Source of the DNA: SFDP01 sp051891855
GTDB lineage: Bacteria > Bacillota > Clostridia > Lachnospirales > Lachnospiraceae
DNA length: 64,000 bases
Reading direction: 5' to 3'
NCBI GenBank assembly: GCA_051891855.1
Contig: JBJFFP010000048.1
Location: 31,401 to 95,400, forward strand
Position numbers and translations under genes: made by a program. Numbering within the stretch: position 1 is the stretch's first letter; every line of letters starts with the position of its first letter. The notes beneath the pieces are model-generated. The model was not told the DNA's origin, searched no databases, and worked only from the letters and a program-made list of their open reading frames with translations. Positions 9,263 to 18,950 of this stretch are shown here, piece after piece.

Positions 9263-10141
9263 TTAGTTGCAGTTTCCACAGCCGCCATGATGGGTGTTTC
9301 CTTCTTTTTCCTTCAGAAAAGCTCTTCCCTCGGCAGTTTTGTATATCTGCTGACGCTTCATTGCCTCATCAAAATTCACCAGATGGCCGTCAAATTCCGG
9401 CCCATCAACACAGGCAAATTTAATCTCATCTCCCACAGTCACACGACAGGCCCCGCACATTCCGGTTCCGTCCACCATAATGGGATTCAGGCTGACAACG
9501 GTAGGAATATCCAGCTCCTTCGTTAAAAGACTGACAAATTTCATCATAATCATAGGACCAATGGCAATACACAGGTCATATTTATTTCCCTGCTCCACCA
9601 GCTCCTGAATGGTATTGGTTACCATCCCCTTCCTTCCATAGGAGCCGTCATCCGTAGTGACATAAAGATTTCCTGCCACTGCCGCCATCTCTTTTTCCAG
9701 AATCAATAAATCTTTTGTCTTGGCCCCTATAATTACATCTGCCAAAGCTTTCTGCTCATGAAGCCATTTTACCTGGGGATATACGGGAGCGGTACCTACA
9801 CCGCCGGCAACAAACAGAATCTTTTTTGCTCTCAGTGCTTCCGAAGTTTCATGAATCAATTCGGAGGCACAACCTAAAGGTCCTACAAAATCACGGAAGC
9901 TGTCCCCAGTGGTAAGGTTGGCCATTCTCAGGGTTTCTGCGCCAACAATCTGGAAAACAATGGTAACGGTTCCTTCTTCCCGGTTATAATCACAAATAGT
10001 CAGGGGAATTCGTTCCCCCTCATCATCTATCCTTACAATAATGAACTGCCCAGGCTGACATTTTTTAGCTACTCTGGGAGCCTCCACATCCATAAGATAG
10101 ATATTCTCAGCCAACTTTTTGGCTCTTATGATCTTGTACAT
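9263..10141 (-). CDS. nfnA: NfnA subunit of NADH-dependent ferredoxin:NADP+ oxidoreductase
   Basis: 292 residues of the dihydroorotate dehydrogenase electron-transfer subunit/ferredoxin-NADP reductase type. An FAD-binding barrel (QPGQFIIVRIDDEGERIPLTI) precedes an NAD-binding half (VAGGVGTAPVYPQ), and a C-terminal [2Fe-2S] region has MCGACRVTV and FACVDGPEFDGH. Paired with NfnB 28 nt downstream it would form the soluble Nfn heterodimer that balances NAD(H), NADP(H) and ferredoxin. The ATG has GGAGG six bases upstream. Sulfide dehydrogenase subunit B is an older name for the same family. Confidence 0.88.
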   Translation of the reverse strand: MYKIIRAKKLAENIYLMDVEAPRVAKKCQPGQFIIVRIDDEGERIPLTICDYNREEGTVTIVFQIVGAETLRMANLTTGDSFRDFVGPLGCASELIHETSEALRAKKILFVAGGVGTAPVYPQVKWLHEQKALADVIIGAKTKDLLILEKEMAAVAGNLYVTTDDGSYGRKGMVTNTIQELVEQGNKYDLCIAIGPMIMMKFVSLLTKELDIPTVVSLNPIMVDGTGMCGACRVTVGDEIKFACVDGPEFDGHLVNFDEAMKRQQIYKTAEGRAFLKEKEGNTHHGGCGNCN

Positions 10142-10259
10142 TGTTCCTCCATTCCGCCCTCAGGCATATGTACCTTATTCAGGTAGTATTTTTATAAACG
10201 ATATTGAAATAAGCTTAAATTATCTTAATTCATTCCGAAAAAAAACGCAACCCGTATTG

Positions 10260-11186
10260 TTAAATTTCTTTCAAACCATACTGGGCATTTCCTTCAGATA
10301 TTAATCGAAAGCATTCTCCCGTGATTACTTCCACTGCATAGTAATTGCCTGTTCTGCGATTAATCTCATTTTCCAGATAGTGTTCGGCAAAGATAAAATA
10401 ATGATTATCTCCAATTAATAAAGGATAACGATAGAAATATCGGTTTACACCATAGTAATCAGCTAATGCTCCATTTTTATCCAAGATAAGCCCCTTTTTG
10501 ATGTTTTCCTGAATCAGTATATTTTCTGCTTCCTCCTGGGTGATTCCGGTTTTAATATTCAGCAAATATTCCCGCCCAATCAACTCTCCTTCAAAGCCCT
10601 GGGGAGAAACGGCCATAAAGGTAAACCGGCTTTCTCCCAGGGGCATGGGGATAGGCTCCCGATACAGGGTATTTTCTCTTGTAGGTATTGTTCCGTCCGT
10701 CGTATAATAAATCTGAACACCTTCTTGTACATCAACCATAATAAATTCTGCCTGATCATAGGTTCCGCTCTCCGGCCAAACCACCGGTGTGGGGAAAAGA
10801 GCCGTGATAATTTCCTCTTGCAATTCCCTTATGCTATCGGATAAATCAAGGGCATTCTTATATACTGCCGGGAGCGGATGAGTTTTGTTTCCAAGCATCA
10901 TAGGCTTACCCACTGCAGTATCCGAATAAATGTTCATACCGATTCTTATTCCCATAAGTACAAGGAGTAGACACAGCAGCACTACTTTACCATATGCCGG
11001 CTTCTTTTTTTTCTCTTCTAATGGAGATTCTTCTGTCAATCCGGATAAGAATTCCCGTATACTGATTTCCAGCTCCGGTTCATAATCAGGGACAACCCGG
11101 TATTCAGCTCCGCAGACATCACAATATAAGTTTCCCACCGATATGACGGCTCCGCACTTCTGACATTTCACCATTAATATTCTCAC
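10260..11186 (-). CDS. Zinc-ribbon membrane protein with chitobiase/FN3-like domain
   Basis: 308 residues. An N-terminal zinc ribbon (CQKCGA and CDVCGAEY, about 9-30) is followed by an acidic linker, one transmembrane helix (about 68-84) and an external part. Residues about 125-210 (PESGTYDQAEFIMV, IYYTTDGTIPT, TFMAVSPQGFEGE) match the CHB_HEX_C_1/FN3-like domain found in surface and glycan-related proteins. The rest is unassigned. The reading frame opens at a GTG (11186) with AAAGGAG about 14 bases upstream; an ATG at 11174 is the alternative. The function is unknown, perhaps sensing or binding at the envelope. Confidence 0.65.
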   Translation of the reverse strand: MRILMVKCQKCGAVISVGNLYCDVCGAEYRVVPDYEPELEISIREFLSGLTEESPLEEKKKKPAYGKVVLLCLLLVLMGIRIGMNIYSDTAVGKPMMLGNKTHPLPAVYKNALDLSDSIRELQEEIITALFPTPVVWPESGTYDQAEFIMVDVQEGVQIYYTTDGTIPTRENTLYREPIPMPLGESRFTFMAVSPQGFEGELIGREYLLNIKTGITQEEAENILIQENIKKGLILDKNGALADYYGVNRYFYRYPLLIGDNHYFIFAEHYLENEINRRTGNYYAVEVITGECFRLISEGNAQYGLKEI

Positions 11187-11231
11187 ATTTCCAACTGCTG
11201 CTCCTTTATGCAGTTTCCTGTTTATTCTCTC

Positions 11232-12902
11232 CTAAAACAGTCCGGTAATTCTGCCGTCGGACTCTACATCTATGGTCAGTGCCGCAGGCTTTTTCGGCAG
11301 TCCAGGCATGGTCATTACCGCTCCCGTCAGTACCACCACAAAACCGGCTCCCGCACTGATATAAACCTCACGAACCAAAACAGTAAAATCCGAGGGCCGT
11401 CCCAGAAGCTCCGGATTATCGGAAAGGGAATACTGGGTTTTTGCCATACAAACCGGCAGTTTCCCAAAGCCCAGCTCTTCCAGCTTAGTCAGCTGCTTTA
11501 CTGCACCGGGAGTAAGCTCAATCCCTTTCGCTCCGTAAATTTCCTTAGCTACTTTTTCAATCTTTTCTTTTAAGGGAAGGCTGTCTTCATAAAGCACCCT
11601 AAACTGTGAAGGCTTTTCTTCCAGAGTTTTTAATACCTTTTCAGCCAGGGCAATTCCCCCTTCTCCCCCTTTTTCCCATACCTGGGACAGGGCAAATTCA
11701 CAGCCTCTTTCTTCACAGAAGTTGCGGACAAAGTCGGTCTCTGCCGCAGTATCACTGATGAAGGCATTGAGGGCAACCACCACGGGAACTGCGTATTTCT
11801 GAAGATTTTCCACATGCTTCTCCAGATTCACGATTCCTTTCTTTAATGCCTCCAGATTTTCCTGATTTAAATCTGCTTTTACCACTCCTCCGTTGTATTT
11901 TAATGCACGGATAGTGGCCACCAGAACCACGGCATCCGGCTTCAGTCCTGCCATACGGCACTTAATATCAAAAAATTTCTCTGCTCCCAAATCTGCACCG
12001 AAGCCTGCCTCTGTAATGACATAATCGGCAATCTTCAAGGCTGTTTTCGTTGCTCTTACGGAATTACAGCCGTGGGCAATATTGGCAAAAGGTCCTCCAT
12101 GCACCAGTGCAGGTGTATGCTCCAGAGTCTGAATCAGGTTAGGCTTCAGGGCATCCTTCAGCAAAGCTGCCATGGAGCCTACTGCTCCCAGCTCACCGGC
12201 AGTTACCGGCCTTCCGGCAAAATTGTAGGCAACAACCATACGGGATAAACGCGCCTTTAAATCCTCCATATCATCTGCAAGGCACAATACAGCCATAATT
12301 TCAGAGGCCACGGTAATGACGAAATGATCCTCTCTCACCGTTCCGTCCATTTTATTTCCCAGACCCACTACCACATTTCTGAGGACACGGTCATTCATAT
12401 CCAGACAGCGTTTCCAGACTACGCTTCTGGTATCGATTTCCAACTCGTTCCCCTGCTGGATATGATTATCCAAAAGAGCTGCCAGAAGATTGTTTGCAGA
12501 GGTAATGGCATGGAAATCACCGGTAAAGTGCAGATTCAAATCCTCCATGGGAACCACCTGGGCATAGCCGCCTCCTGCAGCCCCTCCCTTTACCCCAAAG
12601 CAGGGTCCCAAAGAGGGCTCTCTAAGGGCAATAACCGCTTTTTTATTCAGTTTTCCAAAGGCCTGCCCCAGACCAACAGTGGTAGTTGTTTTTCCTTCCC
12701 CTGCAGGAGTGGGATTAATGGCGGTAACCAGAATCAGCTTCCCATCAGGATTACCCTTTACCTTATTGATATAAGCATCGGAAATTTTTGCCTTATATCT
12801 TCCGTAAAGCTCCAGTTCATCCATACTCATGTCAAGACTTGCCGCCACTTCCGCAATGGGCTTCATTACTGCTTCCTGTGCAATTTGAATATCTGTTTTC
12901 AT
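11232..12902 (-). CDS. fhs: Formate--tetrahydrofolate ligase
   Basis: 556 residues, the full family length. The nucleotide-binding loop TPAGEGKTTTTVGLGQA (about 65-81) and the long conserved stretch around SLGPCFGVKGGAAGGG are diagnostic. The cytosolic enzyme makes 10-formyl-THF from formate, ATP and THF, feeding purine synthesis (the AICAR transformylase at 42069 uses that product) and acetogenic one-carbon metabolism. It follows ftsK by 12 nt on the same strand. Confidence 0.98.
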   Translation of the reverse strand: MKTDIQIAQEAVMKPIAEVAASLDMSMDELELYGRYKAKISDAYINKVKGNPDGKLILVTAINPTPAGEGKTTTTVGLGQAFGKLNKKAVIALREPSLGPCFGVKGGAAGGGYAQVVPMEDLNLHFTGDFHAITSANNLLAALLDNHIQQGNELEIDTRSVVWKRCLDMNDRVLRNVVVGLGNKMDGTVREDHFVITVASEIMAVLCLADDMEDLKARLSRMVVAYNFAGRPVTAGELGAVGSMAALLKDALKPNLIQTLEHTPALVHGGPFANIAHGCNSVRATKTALKIADYVITEAGFGADLGAEKFFDIKCRMAGLKPDAVVLVATIRALKYNGGVVKADLNQENLEALKKGIVNLEKHVENLQKYAVPVVVALNAFISDTAAETDFVRNFCEERGCEFALSQVWEKGGEGGIALAEKVLKTLEEKPSQFRVLYEDSLPLKEKIEKVAKEIYGAKGIELTPGAVKQLTKLEELGFGKLPVCMAKTQYSLSDNPELLGRPSDFTVLVREVYISAGAGFVVVLTGAVMTMPGLPKKPAALTIDVESDGRITGLF

Positions 12903-12914
12903 TCGTAATTCCTC

Positions 12915-15554
12915 CTATAATACCTCTTCAATATAAGCCTCAAACTGTTCCATACTCATCAGAACCTTTCTGGGCTTTGTTCCTTCTTCTTCTCCAACAA
13001 CTCCCGCATCCGCCAGCTGATCCATAATGCGGGCGGCACGGTTAAAGCCAATTTTAAAAACCCTCTGCAGCATACCGATGGAGGCCTTATCCTTTTCGAT
13101 AATGAATCTGCCGGCTTCCTCAAAATAACTGTCTCTCAGGCTGTCAGCTCCTCCGGAAGCTGTTGTTTGGGAGCCGCTTCCCATATTTTTTATCTTATCT
13201 TCAATATCTTCATTATAGACATTTCCCAGAGTCTGATTTTTCAGAAAATCAACCACGTCTCCTACTTCCCTGTCTGATACAAAGGCTCCTTGCATTCTGG
13301 CCGGCTTGGGATAGCCCTGAGGATAAAACAGCATATCTCCTTTTCCCAAAAGCTTTTCTGCCCCGTTCATATCCAGAATGGTTCGGGAATCCACGCCACT
13401 GGATACGGCAAAGGCTACCCGGCTGGGCATATTGGCCTTAATCAGACCGGTAATTACATCCACGCTGGGACGCTGAGTGGCAATAATCAGATGTATGCCG
13501 GCAGCTCTTGCCAGCTGAGCCAGACGGCAGATGGATTCTTCCACCTCTCCGGGGGCTACCATCATCAAATCCGCCAACTCATCAACGATAATGACAATCT
13601 GCGGCATTTTGGGAGGAACCTCCTGCTCTCCTCTGGCCAAGCGTTTGTCGATTTCCCCATTATAGCCTTTTAGATCCCGGACATTAAAGTCCGCAAATTT
13701 CTGATACCTATCGGTCATTTCCGCCACACCCCAGTGGAGTGCCCCTGCCGCCTTTTTGGGATCGGTCACTACCGGAATCAGCAGGTGGGGTATTCCGTTA
13801 TAAACACTAAGCTCCACCACCTTGGGATCAATCATAATCAGCTTAACTTCCTCCGGGCTGGCTTTATACAAAAGACTCATAATCAGCGTATTAATGCAGA
13901 CAGACTTTCCGCTTCCTGTGGCGCCTGCAATCAGCATATGGGGCATCTTGGCTATATCCGCCACCACTACCTTTCCTGCAATATCTTTACCCACGGCAAA
14001 GGCCAGCTTGGAGGGAAACTCCTTATATTCCTTACTTTCCAGCAGCTCTCTCAGCCCCACAGCGGAATTTTCCTTATTGGGAACCTCGATTCCCACTGCT
14101 GCCTTTCCCGGAATAGGTGCTTCTATACGAATATCCGTAGCTGCCAGATTCAGTTTAATATCATCTGCCAGCCCCACAATTTTACTGACCTTAACTCCTT
14201 GCTCCGGCTGAAGCTCATAACGGGTAACCGAGGGACCCCGGCTGATGTCGGTAATGGTAACCTTGACCCCAAAGGTTGCCAATGTCTGTTGGAGACGCAT
14301 GGCCGTTTCCTTCAGCTGTGCAGTACCTTCCTGCTTATTGGAAGAATTTATTTTCGCCAGGCAGGAAATCGGAGGAAACCTGTAGGGTCTGGCTGCTTCT
14401 TCCTTTATGGGCCTGTCTGCAGGCTCAGTCTGAACAGGCCGCCCCTGCTTTATCGCTTCTACCGGCTTGCTTTCCGTGGGTCTAATCTCCATCGGTTCCG
14501 ATTCTGCCGTTCTGCTCTCTATTGGCTCCGATTCTGTCAGCCTGATTTCCACCGGTTCCGGTTCCACCGTCTCAATCTCATGAGCAGAATGAATCCTTAC
14601 CTGCTCAAAGTCAAATTCTTCTTTATGGGCTGGCTGCTCCCTTACGGGAGTCTGCTTTTCCAAATCCTGCAGGGTAATTTCATGAATATCATCATGCCGA
14701 AACTCCTCCTGCACAGGGACTTCCTTTTTCAGCTTCGTATCCAGCATGACACCGGATACCTTTTTGTCCATTCTCAGGATTCTCTCTGCCTCTTCTTTTT
14801 CCTGCTTCAGTGCCTTCTGTTTACTCTCCGCTCGTTCCCTTTCTTCTCTTGCCATCCGCCTGGCAGCCTGCTCTTCTTTCCGTTCCCTGGCTCTCTGACG
14901 ATGCTGCAAAACGTCCTCTCTGGCGGAATGGAGCATCCTGTCTCCCCTATTTTTCATGCCGCTGACTAAGGCCTTACCGGTTAAAATAACCAGACAGGCT
15001 ACAATAAGAACCAGTAAAATCAGGATTGCTCCCAGAGTGTCCAAGAAGCTGTATAAAACCCAGGCTAGGGTACCGCCTATGATTCCTCCTCCTTCCCGGT
15101 TTTCTTTCCCCAGCTGATAGAAGGAGGAAGGAGAATAGCCGGTGAGGCTTCCCATATCCTGCCAGCAAAAATGAAAAATTGCCATTAAGGCTAAACAAAG
15201 GATGATCACCGCAATCATCTTTAATCTTGCCAGAGAATTTCCCTGATTGGAAATTCCAAAGGCTGCCAAAAGAAAGATGATTATGGGTGCCGCATATGCG
15301 GCAACGCCAAAAAGTCCAAAGAGAAGATTGCTGAGGGCATCCCCCACAGGGCCGATTACACCAAAGTTACATAAAAACAGCAGAATAACCAAGGCAAATA
15401 AAAGAAGAAGCAGAAGTTCCTTACCGATTTTCTTCTCTTCCTCTGTTCTCATATGCTTTTGCTGTCTGCTTCCGGAGCTACTTTTTTTATTGGTTCCGGT
15501 TCTTGTTCTATTTCCAGAAGAACTTTTCTTTCCTGTTCCTGAAGATACTGCCAT
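12915..15554 (-). CDS. ftsK: DNA translocase FtsK/SpoIIIE
   Basis: 879 residues. The N-terminus is Ser/Gly/Lys-rich, then four or so transmembrane helices (about 48-190), a charged coiled linker with degenerate E-S-E-P repeats (about 300-390), and the FtsK motor: Walker A GATGSGKS, Walker B IVIIVDELADLMM, and a C-terminal winged-helix gamma domain (FIIEKDKASIGMLQRVFKIGFNRAARIMDQL) that reads KOPS/SRS orientation sites. It pumps chromosomal DNA through the division or sporulation septum. Its neighbour tepA also adjoins spoIIIE in Bacillus. A possible promoter (TTGGAA, 18 bp, TATACT) lies at the 3' end of tepA. Confidence 0.96.
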   Translation of the reverse strand: MAVSSGTGKKSSSGNRTRTGTNKKSSSGSRQQKHMRTEEEKKIGKELLLLLLFALVILLFLCNFGVIGPVGDALSNLLFGLFGVAAYAAPIIIFLLAAFGISNQGNSLARLKMIAVIILCLALMAIFHFCWQDMGSLTGYSPSSFYQLGKENREGGGIIGGTLAWVLYSFLDTLGAILILLVLIVACLVILTGKALVSGMKNRGDRMLHSAREDVLQHRQRARERKEEQAARRMAREERERAESKQKALKQEKEEAERILRMDKKVSGVMLDTKLKKEVPVQEEFRHDDIHEITLQDLEKQTPVREQPAHKEEFDFEQVRIHSAHEIETVEPEPVEIRLTESEPIESRTAESEPMEIRPTESKPVEAIKQGRPVQTEPADRPIKEEAARPYRFPPISCLAKINSSNKQEGTAQLKETAMRLQQTLATFGVKVTITDISRGPSVTRYELQPEQGVKVSKIVGLADDIKLNLAATDIRIEAPIPGKAAVGIEVPNKENSAVGLRELLESKEYKEFPSKLAFAVGKDIAGKVVVADIAKMPHMLIAGATGSGKSVCINTLIMSLLYKASPEEVKLIMIDPKVVELSVYNGIPHLLIPVVTDPKKAAGALHWGVAEMTDRYQKFADFNVRDLKGYNGEIDKRLARGEQEVPPKMPQIVIIVDELADLMMVAPGEVEESICRLAQLARAAGIHLIIATQRPSVDVITGLIKANMPSRVAFAVSSGVDSRTILDMNGAEKLLGKGDMLFYPQGYPKPARMQGAFVSDREVGDVVDFLKNQTLGNVYNEDIEDKIKNMGSGSQTTASGGADSLRDSYFEEAGRFIIEKDKASIGMLQRVFKIGFNRAARIMDQLADAGVVGEEEGTKPRKVLMSMEQFEAYIEEVL

Positions 15555-15623
15555 AAATAAACCTGCCTATACTATTACTATATTTTTATAAATAAAATAC
15601 CTAGCATAGTATAGCATATTCTT

Positions 15624-16370
15624 TTAGCTTTTTCCAATCATTTCATGCAATTTGGAAACCGCCTGTGCAATTCCCCCCACTTCATTGATTATTCCTTCTT
15701 TTACAGCTTCTTCCCCCACAAGAATCGTTCCCACGTCCTTAGTCAGCATTCCTGTTTCCATCATTAATTCCTCCATTCGTTCAGGAAATATCTCGCAGTG
15801 GGAACTGACAAAGTCAATAATTCGGTTCTGCATCTGTCTGAAATAGTCAAAGGTAGCCTGTGCACCGATTACCAAGCCGCTTAATCGAACCGGATGAATA
15901 ACCATGGTTCCCGTAGGAACAATAAAGGAATAGTCGCTGCTTACGGCAATGGGCACGCCAATGGAATGACTTCCTCCTAACACCAGGGATACCGTGGGCT
16001 TACTTAAGGAAGAAATCATTTCCGCAATGGCAAGTCCCGCTTCCACATCCCCACCCATGGTATTTAATAAAATCAATACTCCGTCAATATCCATAGAGTC
16101 TTCTATAGTGGCCAAAACAGGTAAAATATGCTCATATTTTGTGGATTTGGTGTTATTTCCCAGTACATCATGGCCTTCTATTTCACCGATAATCGTAATC
16201 AGCTGAATATTTTGTTTTTGAAGATTTTCATTCAGCAGAGTTCTGCCTTCTTCCTTAATCTCCTCCTGCTTCCATTTTTCTTTTTCCACATCCCTATCCG
16301 TATCCCTCTGTATTTTATGCTCTGTACCATTCTTTTGTGGTGAATGAACTTTTTTCTTTCCTTTTCCCAT
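15624..16370 (-). CDS. tepA: ClpP-like serine peptidase TepA
   Basis: 248 residues from the ATG at 16370, preceded by AAAGGAG. A further upstream in-frame start at 16436 would translate through a transcription terminator and is rejected. After a basic, charged N-terminus comes a ClpP fold: LLNTMGGDVEAGLAIAEM, a nucleophile loop GGSHSIGVP and the histidine segment MVIHPVRLSG. TepA-type proteins are cytosolic ClpP relatives associated in Bacillus with protein export and spore outgrowth. Adjacency to ftsK/spoIIIE matches the Bacillus tepA-ylzJ-spoIIIE order. Confidence 0.87.
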   Translation of the reverse strand: MGKGKKKVHSPQKNGTEHKIQRDTDRDVEKEKWKQEEIKEEGRTLLNENLQKQNIQLITIIGEIEGHDVLGNNTKSTKYEHILPVLATIEDSMDIDGVLILLNTMGGDVEAGLAIAEMISSLSKPTVSLVLGGSHSIGVPIAVSSDYSFIVPTGTMVIHPVRLSGLVIGAQATFDYFRQMQNRIIDFVSSHCEIFPERMEELMMETGMLTKDVGTILVGEEAVKEGIINEVGGIAQAVSKLHEMIGKS

Positions 16371-16404
16371 AGCTTTTTCTCTCCTTTCATCATTAGGATG
16401 GCAC

Positions 16405-16430
16405 AAAAAAAAGAGCTTATTCAGCTCTTT
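16405..16430 (-). terminator. Intrinsic terminator after the 16437 gene
   Basis: An 8-bp stem (16410-16417 with 16423-16430, AAAGAGCT/AGCTCTTT) with a 5-nt loop is followed on the minus strand by a run of T. It lies 6 bp past the stop of the membrane-protein gene and upstream of the tepA ribosome binding site, so it separates the two transcripts and fixes the tepA start at 16370. Confidence 0.85.
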
Positions 16431-16436
16431 CTTCAA

Positions 16437-17168
16437 TCATACTTCCTTTAAATCATAATCGTCATTGACATTATAATTATTCAAATCATAATGCATCTGC
16501 TCTTTTGAAGGCTCAAATCCATAATCCATCTCTTTTCTAATATGCTTTTTGGGCAGGGGAAGAGGATTGGGAATCCTGTTCACTGCCGGCCTAATCTCCT
16601 CTATATCCGGCTTGTGTAAGGCCTGATCTGTTTTTTGCTTTTCAGCCTCCAGCCCTTGTTGTTTTTTATGTATAATGCCCTGGATAAACGGTCTGATAAA
16701 GGAAATCAGCCACAAAGCAATTCCAAAGCAAAACCAAATAAGATGAATCGCACTGTCCTGCGTAACAGAAAATTCAAGGATACTGGCTATTCCCAAAACA
16801 GCTGTTGATACGAGAGATATGACTGTATTGGTTAGCCTTCTGCTTCCCCGATAAAAGAAAAAAATCCCTGCCAGTTGAAGAAATATATTAGCAAACAGGA
16901 CAACTGGATAACGATTGCCAAAAAAACCAAAGAGAAAATGGAGAAAATAAACGTAGGCATTTTCCCAGGTGAACGCAGTAAAAGACAGGACTTTATCCTG
17001 GCGTATCCATGCCTGTTCTACCAAAGTTCCTCCTGTAACCTGCCAATGACTCAAAACCGCCTCCCATAAATGGGCAGCCACCAGTACGTTTAATATTAAA
17101 AGAAAAATACCGATCTCCACAAGCCCCTTTCCTGTATTCACTTCTTTTTCTGCTTTAACCTCTTTCAT
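16437..17168 (-). CDS. Conserved membrane protein of unknown function
   Basis: 243 residues with about four hydrophobic helices (about 18-36, 68-85, 88-104, 110-160) and a hydrophilic C-terminal tail (about 180-243) rich in Pro, Asn and Asp (IPNPLPLPKKHIRKEM, then NNYNVNDDYDLKEV). The C-terminus would be cytoplasmic. I do not recognise a characterised family. It has its own terminator and lies between yebC and tepA. Confidence 0.6.
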   Translation of the reverse strand: MKEVKAEKEVNTGKGLVEIGIFLLILNVLVAAHLWEAVLSHWQVTGGTLVEQAWIRQDKVLSFTAFTWENAYVYFLHFLFGFFGNRYPVVLFANIFLQLAGIFFFYRGSRRLTNTVISLVSTAVLGIASILEFSVTQDSAIHLIWFCFGIALWLISFIRPFIQGIIHKKQQGLEAEKQKTDQALHKPDIEEIRPAVNRIPNPLPLPKKHIRKEMDYGFEPSKEQMHYDLNNYNVNDDYDLKEV

Positions 17169-17207
17169 GCATCTGCCTTTTCTATCCCATATACCTGTTA
17201 CTCTCAG

Positions 17208-17936
17208 TTACTCATCCCAGTTATGGTACACTGCCTGAACATCATCATCAGCCTCCAACAAGTCCAGAGTCTTCTGCAGGTTCTTTATAGCCGTTTCATC
17301 ATTTAATTCCACATAATTCTGGGGAAGCATGGTCACCTCTGCATTGGCCATGATGATTCCCACATCCTCTAGGGCTTTTCTTACCTCCTCAAAGGTGTCC
17401 GGAGCTGTAAGAATCTCATAGCTGTCCTCTTCTTCCCTAAAATCCTCTGCACCCGCATCCAGTGCAGTCATCATCAGGTCGTCTGACTCCAGCTCACATT
17501 CTTCCTTATCCACAATGATCTGTCCTTTTTCATTAAACATAAAGGAAACACAGCCGGGAGTTCCGATACTTCCCTGTCCCTTAGTAAAGGCACTTCTTAC
17601 ATTAGCAGCCGTTCTGTTCTTATTATCCGTCAGTGCATTAACGATGATGGCAATACCGCATGGACCATAGCCCTCATAGGTAACGTATTCGTAGTTTACA
17701 TTTCCTAAATCTCCTGCCGCCTTCTTTATGCCCCGTTCAATGGTATCATTGGGCATATTATTGGATTTTGCCTTGGCAATTACCTGTGCCAGCTTATAAT
17801 TATTTGCCGGATCCGGCCCGCCTTCTTTAACGGCTACTGCAATTTCCCTTCCGATAATGGTAAAAATCTTTCCCTTTGCAGCATCATTTTTTTCTTTCTT
17901 GTGTTTAATATTTGCAAATTTTGAATGTCCTGACAT
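17208..17936 (-). CDS. yebC: YebC/PmpR-family protein
   Basis: 242 residues, full length. The N-terminus MSGHSKFANIKHKKEKNDAAKGK and the GYGPCGIAIIV stretch are diagnostic of YebC/PmpR. The family was long annotated as transcriptional regulators; recent work ties members to relief of ribosome stalling at proline-rich stretches. Both are cytosolic. It stands 39 nt downstream of its neighbour at 17168 in chromosome order, and its stop and start are clear of the adjacent genes. Confidence 0.95.
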   Translation of the reverse strand: MSGHSKFANIKHKKEKNDAAKGKIFTIIGREIAVAVKEGGPDPANNYKLAQVIAKAKSNNMPNDTIERGIKKAAGDLGNVNYEYVTYEGYGPCGIAIIVNALTDNKNRTAANVRSAFTKGQGSIGTPGCVSFMFNEKGQIIVDKEECELESDDLMMTALDAGAEDFREEEDSYEILTAPDTFEEVRKALEDVGIIMANAEVTMLPQNYVELNDETAIKNLQKTLDLLEADDDVQAVYHNWDE

Positions 17937-17962
17937 AAATCTCCTCTTTTCCCTTGTATCCG

Positions 17963-18862
17963 TTATTTTTTCTTCGTAACCAGTACACGCTGAATCCTAT
18001 TGTTTTCAATATCCACAATCTTAAAATTATAATCCCCCACATCAATGTTAAATTCATCCTGCTTACTGGGTATACGATCCATCCTGGCAATCAAAAAGCC
18101 ATTCAGCGTTTCAAATTCTTCTTCCTCAAAACAGATGCCGAACCGTTCCTCCAGCTCCTTTAAGGGCGTCAGTCCCTCAATAATATACTCATCCTTACTG
18201 GTTTCGGCAATATGCTCCTCTTCTTCGTCATATTCATCCTGAAGATTTCCCACAATTTCTTCCAGAATATCCTCCATAGCAATAAGCCCCGAGGTTTGGC
18301 CGTATTCATCCACCACAATGACCATCTGCAGCTTTGTGGACTGCATGGTTCTGAACAGAGCATCCACCTTGCGGGTTTCGGGAATAAACTTTGCTTCCCG
18401 CAAAAGTCCGGGAATTTCTCCGATTGCCTTATTCCGATTCTGATTCTTATCCTGCATGCGCAGGGCATCCTTTAAATGGAGAATACCTATAATATGGTCA
18501 ATATTTTCTTCATAGACCGGGTAACGGGAATTACGCTCCTTCAGCATGAAGCCAATAGCATCATCCAATGAGGATTTCCCGTCAATTGCCACAATATTGC
18601 TTCTGTGGGTCATGATATCCTGAGCCTGCTTATCGTCAAATTCAAAAATATTATTGATCATTTTGGCTTCACTCGCCTGAATAAGCCCCTGCTCGTGTCC
18701 CTCGTTGACCATGGAAATAATTTCTTCTTCCGCATCGGATCCATCTTTATTTCCTGTGAGATACTGTTTTACCACTTTCGCAATTATGTAAATAAACAGT
18801 TCCACGAACAAGACGCTCAATACGATAATCAGACTATTGGCAGTAGGATCACCATCATCCAT
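17963..18862 (-). CDS. CBS/CorC_HlyC-domain membrane protein lacking the CNNM domain
   Basis: 299 residues. One N-terminal helix (about 8-29) replaces the multi-pass CNNM/DUF21 region of usual HlyC/CorC proteins. A CBS pair (about 80-200: DIMTHRSNIVAIDGKSSLDDA and MVIVVDEYGQTSGLIAMEDILEEIVG) and a C-terminal transporter-associated CorC_HlyC domain (about 215-297) follow. Full-length relatives affect divalent cation (Mg/Co) export; this short form may regulate a partner. Its own promoter starts inside the 3' end of mazF. Confidence 0.82.
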   Translation of the reverse strand: MDDGDPTANSLIIVLSVLFVELFIYIIAKVVKQYLTGNKDGSDAEEEIISMVNEGHEQGLIQASEAKMINNIFEFDDKQAQDIMTHRSNIVAIDGKSSLDDAIGFMLKERNSRYPVYEENIDHIIGILHLKDALRMQDKNQNRNKAIGEIPGLLREAKFIPETRKVDALFRTMQSTKLQMVIVVDEYGQTSGLIAMEDILEEIVGNLQDEYDEEEEHIAETSKDEYIIEGLTPLKELEERFGICFEEEEFETLNGFLIARMDRIPSKQDEFNIDVGDYNFKIVDIENNRIQRVLVTKKK

Positions 18863-18921
18863 TTTTTCAACTCCTTATCCTTTTGCTCTTTGTCACTTTA
18901 TCCTTTAATTTATACCTATAA

Positions 18922-18950
18922 AATATATCATTTAGAAGCGTAAACGTCAA
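18922..18950 (-). promoter_or_regulatory. SigA-type promoter of the CBS/CorC gene
   Basis: TTGACG at 18945-18950, a 17-bp spacer, and TATATT at 18922-18927. The -35 box overlaps the mazF stop region, so the CBS gene need not depend on the alr-mazF transcript. Confidence 0.65.

Noticed and set aside
16371..16436. 22-residue N-terminal extension of TepA
   Set aside because: It would translate through the terminator at 16405-16430, and a strong ribosome site stands before the ATG at 16370.
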